Below, piece after piece: positions 58,471-64,000 of a stretch of 64,000 nt of DNA. Below the pieces are notes generated by a model, which was not told where the DNA came from, ran no database searches, and worked only from the letters and a program-made list of their open reading frames with translations. Source of the stretch: Paralichthys olivaceus (taxonomy: Eukaryota; Chordata; Actinopteri; Pleuronectiformes; Paralichthyidae); contig NC_091112.1 of NCBI RefSeq assembly GCF_024713975.1, positions 6,262,501 to 6,326,500 of the forward strand. Reading direction: 5' to 3'. The position numbers were made by a program, and so were the translations under genes. Numbering within the stretch: the first letter of the stretch is position 1; every line of letters begins with the position of its first letter.

Positions 58471-60686
58471 GTCACGGCGCTGTCACTCCCACTCACCCGC
58501 GGCTCCGAGCAGATAAAGTGACAAATAATATCTATTTGCAATTCTTGTTAACCCGGGTCTGACACTGCAGCGCTCTGTTGTCCTTATCTTTGAATAATCA
58601 CCTGGAGTGAGACGCCCACACGACCATTTCACAGAGCTCTTTATGTGTAAACTCTTTATTTTCTGCTGCAGGAGAACCAGACTCAAGAGGACTTAAATGC
58701 ATTTGAGTATTGACGGTATTATGCAATCTGCGTTTAAGAATTCTGTCCAAACTGACAAACCATTACCAATCCAACTGTGCAAATACAGAAAGGCACATAT
58801 ACATGGTAATTGTGTGCTATTCGGTGTCAAGCAGGTCATCCCGAATGATGTGCTATGTATTCATGAAGAGCGCTCACCCCGGTGGATCCATTCTTTTTTC
58901 CTATTCAGAGTCCGATTGTTTTCTCTGGCTCTGTGGGAAGATAAGAAGGTGAGAGGGACGGCCAACATAATTGTCATTTGCATTGCAATTGAAAATCTGT
59001 TGTGGAAAAGCTTCCACCGCACCGCAGACATTTATGTCAAAACTCCATCAGGAAACTACGCAGACCTTTAATTTCATACCAACCTGAAATAATGCATGAA
59101 TAAACAGAAAGATGGAGTGAAACCGCCCTCATGTATGTATTTTTTTATATCTATGGATCTCTGTAGGCTTGCACGACTGCATAGACACAAATATAGACAC
59201 ACACATGCACATAAACACAACCCTATTCACCTCAAACCCTGACGGAATTTGCACCGAGCCTGTTCCGCGGCACGAAAATAAGATATAGGAAAATGATAGG
59301 GACAACCACCTAATGTCGGCATGGGAACGCGACCATCCATAATTTGTTTTCTTCCACCATCTCAACCAGAGTAATTAGATGATGTCATCGTGGAGTTGCA
59401 CTTTCCGTGATCCTGAAACGAGAAATCACAACACAGGATTTTTTTCCCAGTAAAATCTAAGAAAAAATATCCGCCTCTGTTCAGGAACAACCTGCACTTT
59501 ACACTTTTACATCGAACAAAAACAATGACTGTGGTTAACACATTCTCAGACAATGTCTAATCTGCTCTTTCCAGTTCGCCTCCACCTGAGCAGGTTTTTC
59601 GCAGATATGCAGCGAGTTGCCTACTTCTCTTCGGCTGAAGCCTGTTGCCACTTTTTTCCTCCTTCCTCTCGAATGTGGCCATTACAGGAGAAGTGCTTGG
59701 GCCTTTTGCTCTGAATACAAATGAGAGGTTTAATGACAGACTTTCATAATGTTCCCATCCCCAAACAAAATCCCCCAACCCACCGGTGCTCGGTGCAGTG
59801 TGCCGCTCACTACGCTGGCCTCCTTAGTCTGTGTCGTCTATTGTTAGTCAATGCACCTCCTCTGCAGGAGTCGTTCCTGAACCTATGAGCTCTTTCTTCA
59901 CAAACAATGGAAGTGAAGTGTTTCCTGTAATTAGCATTGCACAGGTCTACCTCCGCTTATGAAATAGAGAGACTCTGTAAAGACAGCATAACCCTCCTTC
60001 CCTCAGATAGTCTGAGTCTGCCTGTGAAGAACAAGTTTGTTCATGGTCTTGTTTTTGCCTTCATGCACTGGTGCAGTTGTTGATACATTATTTCTTTGAC
60101 TTTCCCAAGGCTATAGAAAGCACAGTTAATGATTAGGTGGAGCAATTTTAAAGCAAAACAAAGCTAATTAGTGAGTAACTCTAGCGTTGCTGTGAAGAGA
60201 TGAAGTGGTAAGTGCCAGTTCCTAATTAGCTGTGGTTAATTATCAGAGGTAAACAAAGAGGTGGTTGATTATGCATGGCCACATTCACTGATCAGTGTGT
60301 CACCTGAAAGATCGGAGTTCAGACTCTGAATTCTTTGACATGTCACGCTGGGAAACAGGCAGCCGCTGTGCTCAGACATTTGGGAAAGCACACACACATA
60401 TAAACACACACAGAGACGCACCCACACACACAGACACAAATACGTTCCCCTGCTTAACCACCATACACACCAAACTGAGAGACAAAGAGCAGCTGAGAAG
60501 GAGGCGGATGAGGAAGAGGAGGCTGGAGGAAAAATGCAAACACATTGTTAGATAACAGGAGTGTAAGACCAAGAATGAAAGCAAAAGTGAGGAGGCGTGC
60601 GAGATGAGAGTGAGGGGCTTAAAAAAACATGTTCTTATGAGGGACAATATGCAAAGTAGCAGGATGCAGGAGAATAGTGCAAAGAA

Positions 60687-60803
60687 GAGGTATAACACAA
60701 CAGCATATAACTTAATTTAGCACAACATAACACAACATAACATAACAGCACAACATAACATAGAATGGCACAACACAATATAAAATAACACAACATAACA
60801 TAA
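60687..60803. repeat. ACATA/ACACA-type short tandem repeat
   Basis: Imperfect 5-bp units (CACAA CATAA) repeated for about 115 bases. Confidence 0.9.
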
Positions 60804-61084
60804 GAAGAATATCCGGTTGGAAGCGAAGCGAGAATGTTTTTGTTTACAGCACATCGATATCGACGTCTGTCCTAATTGTCAAAAGATCTTTAATCTTGTT
60901 GTCTTTCCAACTTTACATCTTCATCAGCGTTTCTTTCATCCTGCCCCTTTTGGTATGTTTCAGTTTTGCATCGGTTCCTAATTAGAAAGGTCACCAAGAC
61001 GCCCACTCACTTGCTTTGCATTTTGCTGACATTGACCTGCTTTATTCTCACATGGGCTCATGTTTTTTGGACATTTTAGTTTCT

Positions 61085-61200
61085 GGTAAATGTCTGGAGC
61101 AACTGACTCGGACATTTGCTTTGTCACACACAGCCCCTCCTGAAAACTTCAAGAAACGTCCGGACTTCAATGCATGTCTGAAAGTAGCTACAGTAACAAT
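61085..61200 (+). repeat. Interspersed repeat family D, copy 1
   Basis: 'ACATTTGCTTTGTCACACACAGCCCCTCCTGA...TTCAATGCATGTCTGAAAGTAGCT' aligns block by block with the segment at 63540-63680. This type of sequence recurs in percomorph fish genomes. Confidence 0.6.
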
Positions 61201-63539
61201 AAATCTGTGTTCACAGATTTAATATGCATGGAAACCTCTGGGCCAGTAATTAGAAAAACATGGCACATTTACTGACCTGTAAATGTGGCTCCTTCCCTTG
61301 AGCAAACTGGAATTTCTGAGGTGTGATGCATCATTTCCCTCTCACACTGTTACAGTCTAGTAAGTGAGAAAGTCTATTGCAGGTGACTCGCAAACAACAG
61401 AAACATGCAGTGTTTCTTCTCTGGGGAAATGGAAAAGGTTGTCCACCTCTTCCGTCTCTTTCACTCTGAAGTGATGCAAAATCTGCATGTGAGATGGAAA
61501 TCCACAGGAAGTTTAATAACGAGGAGAAGATATGAAGGAGGAAAAGAGGTGTGAAAAAATAAAGGTGAAAAGAGACGTGTGTGTAAACATAAATATACTT
61601 GAGGCGAGAGTGAGTACAGAGGAGAAATGGAAGGATGCCAAATGAATGAGAGGGAGAGTGAGAATGATAGAAATAGACAGGAAACAAACAAGAAGGACGG
61701 AGGGAGTGCAGAGAGGCACAAGATGTAATAAGATGTTCAGATGCGGCGTAACTTGCAAACACAAAGATCAGGGAGTAGGATATGAGAGCGAGGCCCGAGA
61801 AGGTGATGTGCCAAGGTAATAAAAAGGACACAAGTGAGGGAAAGTATGATAAGAAAAGTAGAAATAGATTATCACTGTATTAACTGGAGAAAATTTGGAT
61901 CAGGAGTGACAGTCTGAGGAAAAAAAGCTGAGAGATCAGAAAGGAAAGGTTTGAAAAATTCATTAAAGGTATAATTTCAAGCAAGGAGACAATGAGAAAA
62001 ACAGAAACGCACCAGAATAAACAATTGGAGCGGGGGAGAAAGACCAAGGAGTTTGAGTTAAGGTGGGAAAGCTTTGAGAGATGAGAGTCTTTTTTCATCT
62101 ACAAGACAAAAGCTACATAAAAAAAATATGCAGAGAAAAATTTGGAGCTAAGTGGTGTGAGAACGGGAGGGGGGCCCACACACCAAAGTAAGCAGGTGGA
62201 AGAGAGTGAGAAAGACAGAAATTGAATAGTGGAATGAAAAAGTACAGACAGACGCGAGGAGAATGAGAGCGAGAGACTGACACTCAAATTTAAATAAGGA
62301 GAGGATGAAAAAAAGCGGCACACTGGTGGATTCCTCAAAAAGCCCCTTCAATATGTATGAGGGGCAGCTCCATAGAGCCGCCACAAACAAGCGACAGAAG
62401 GAGAGGAGAGCGGCGATGCAGGTTGTGCTGAAAAGAAAGAGCTCTTCTCTCCTGTCAGCAAACTTTACAGCATGTCCAGGGAGTCTGAAGGGACCACCCA
62501 GACGCTCTGTTTACCACCCCCTGCCTTTCCCTGACACAACAACACAAACAGCCCTGGGAGAATCGTCGAGGGCTCGGAGTGAATAACCTGCCCACTAGAT
62601 TACGACGGCGCACAGAGGCACAATTATATCATTACGACACGTACAAGGCCCCACTAAAAGGGAAACCAGAATCATATCGCTTGGTAAACAACACGTAACA
62701 CTTGTACGATGGGGTTTTAAAGTGACAATCTCACGGAGCCCAGCTGAGCACCCTCCTCCAGAGGAAATGGGTAAGAGGAGAGTGGAATTTTTTTTTTTTG
62801 GGAGAAGCTGTAGGCGAGATGCACCTGATCCCACAGGGTAGTCAACAAAACCAGATTAGAGAGAGAACACGCGCTGTCAAGGATGTCGAAGCGGTTCACA
62901 CTGGCTCATTACCCCCCTGAAATCTATTGTAATGAACGTGATGAACGCGCTCTGCCTTTCCCCCCAAAGAGCGGCGATCTGTCCAGAGTGCCCGGACATT
63001 CCCAGAATTCATAGTTCCCGGGGATCCTTGAGGGGAAGAAGAGACTTCAGCAGTTGGCATATACCCAGAATAGCGCCATCCAGACTGTCAGGGTGACGGA
63101 GACAGCAAGCGACACCACTAACAAGAGCTTATACTTCACATGCATGTACAGTCGACAGATACAGAGACATCGCTGCCTCCTGCCAACTCATGCGAGGTGG
63201 CACAGATGCAACTTTCCAACTCTGCATTCCGCTGATTTTACTGATACTAGTGCAGGGGCCATTTTGAACATGCCAGTATATGGTTTTGCCTTTGGTGTCA
63301 AGAGCGCAGCAGGAAAACAGAGATCTCTGGAGGTGGTGGAGGTGAGGGGTGGTACAACAGGACGTAACCTATCGGTTCCGCTGCAGCACATTGACACTGG
63401 CGTCGGCCCTGATCACCAAAAGCTCTCCTCACATGCTTGTCTGTTTCTTCTATGTGTCATATGTTGGAAACAACATTAAAGTGCCCCAAGGTGAATTTTC
63501 TGGAGGATGGCCTGCTGCTTTCTCATATCAGCTCATTTA

Positions 63540-63680
63540 GGTTTTGGCAAGAGAAACTCCAGAGAAAGAAAGAAGCCTGTCACTCAGACATTTGCGTTCT
63601 CACGTACAGCCCCTCCGGACAATGTCACAAGATTATCTAGAGTTCAGTGCATGTTGAAATAAGCTTTGATGAAACAGATA
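63540..63680 (+). repeat. Interspersed repeat family D, copy 2
   Basis: 'CAGACATTTGCGTTCTCACGTACAGCCCCTCCGGACAATGTCACAAG...TTCAGTGCATGTTGAAATAAGCTTTGATGAAACA' aligns with copy 1 at 61085-61200 in the same orientation. Confidence 0.6.
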
Positions 63681-64000
63681 CAATGAACATCATTGTTACA
63701 GGCTGCAGGACTCAGCAGAACCCTGATGATGCACAAAGAGCTGTTCACCTATTTAATTAAAGTTTGGTGAAGGTCCACCCAGAACACTGAACTGTAGAAT
63801 CAGTGGTAGTTAGTATTTTCATGATTGACAGTCTCACTCGTGTTGCTGAGTCCTGGCCGCTGCTGCTGCAGAGCACTGGTCATCTAGTCAAAGTTTATTG
63901 TTATATCATTTGTCCAGATATTTAAATATATTAGACACTGCACTTCCTTGCGCCCTAAACAACAAACTTGCAAAGTGTTAGGCTGGTGAGATGAATGCTT

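Larger units (their letters stand above)
56940..64000. other. Gene-free DNA upstream of efna1
   Basis: No exon is supported; efna3 and efna4, neighbours of EFNA1 in human, were not seen. It contains an AT-rich part (56.94-57.5 kb), an inverted-repeat block (58.4 kb), a homeodomain-word cluster (60.1-60.3 kb), a pentanucleotide-like tandem repeat (60.69-60.80 kb), purine-rich DNA (61.4-62.3 kb) and two related repeat segments (61.1 and 63.6 kb). Confidence 0.6.

Noticed and set aside
61331-61831. 166-codon minus-strand frame and neighbours at 61.3-62.4 kb
   Set aside because: Purine-rich DNA gives long Leu/Ser/Phe frames in all three minus-strand phases, the sign of composition and not coding.

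Overview
This window is vertebrate nuclear DNA, almost certainly from a teleost fish. The genes have small exons, GT-AG introns and untranslated first exons. Most of the sequence is noncoding, with very many long (CA)n/(GT)n runs and several interspersed repeat families common in fish genomes. I infer a percomorph (spiny-rayed) fish from the repeat families, but the species cannot be read from the sequence. There is no sign of bacterial, phage or viral content.

Five protein-coding genes can be supported. From left to right: two S100 EF-hand genes on the minus strand (coding spans 1585-2004 and 7417-7811), each with a TATA box, an untranslated first exon and two coding exons joined in phase 0. 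Next is trim46 on the plus strand (11156-21991), whose 12 coding exons join without a frame break into 804 codons: RING, two B-boxes, coiled coil, COS box, fibronectin type III and PRY/SPRY. Then comes dpm3 on the plus strand (34134-34412, one coding exon, 92 residues). Last is efna1 (ephrin-A1) on the minus strand (44128-56549, five coding exons, 226 residues), with a 10.5-kb first intron.

The trim46-dpm3-efna1 group matches the human 1q22 neighbourhood (EFNA1, DPM3 and TRIM46 are close together there). The S100 genes recall the nearby 1q21 S100 cluster. Gene orientations differ from human, and KRTCAP2 and SLC50A1, which lie among these genes in human, were not found. The genes are linked by ancestry and do not form a pathway: calcium sensing (S100), microtubule bundling at the axon initial segment (TRIM46), ER mannosyl donor synthesis (DPM3) and Eph-ephrin contact signalling (EFNA1).

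The rest is gene-free: about 11 kb between trim46 and dpm3, about 7.6 kb between the converging dpm3 and efna1 3' ends, the efna1 first intron, and about 7 kb upstream of efna1. These stretches hold microsatellites, at least eight copies of one interspersed repeat (two of them in inverted pairs), two elements with recognisable inverted ends, LINE-like 3' tails and several GC-mixed, low-repeat blocks that look like candidate cis-regulatory sequence. No wholly new system was found. The best leads are two alternative first exons of trim46, a (CA)57 run starting five bases inside a trim46 splice donor, and a ZNF143-type element at the dpm3 promoter.
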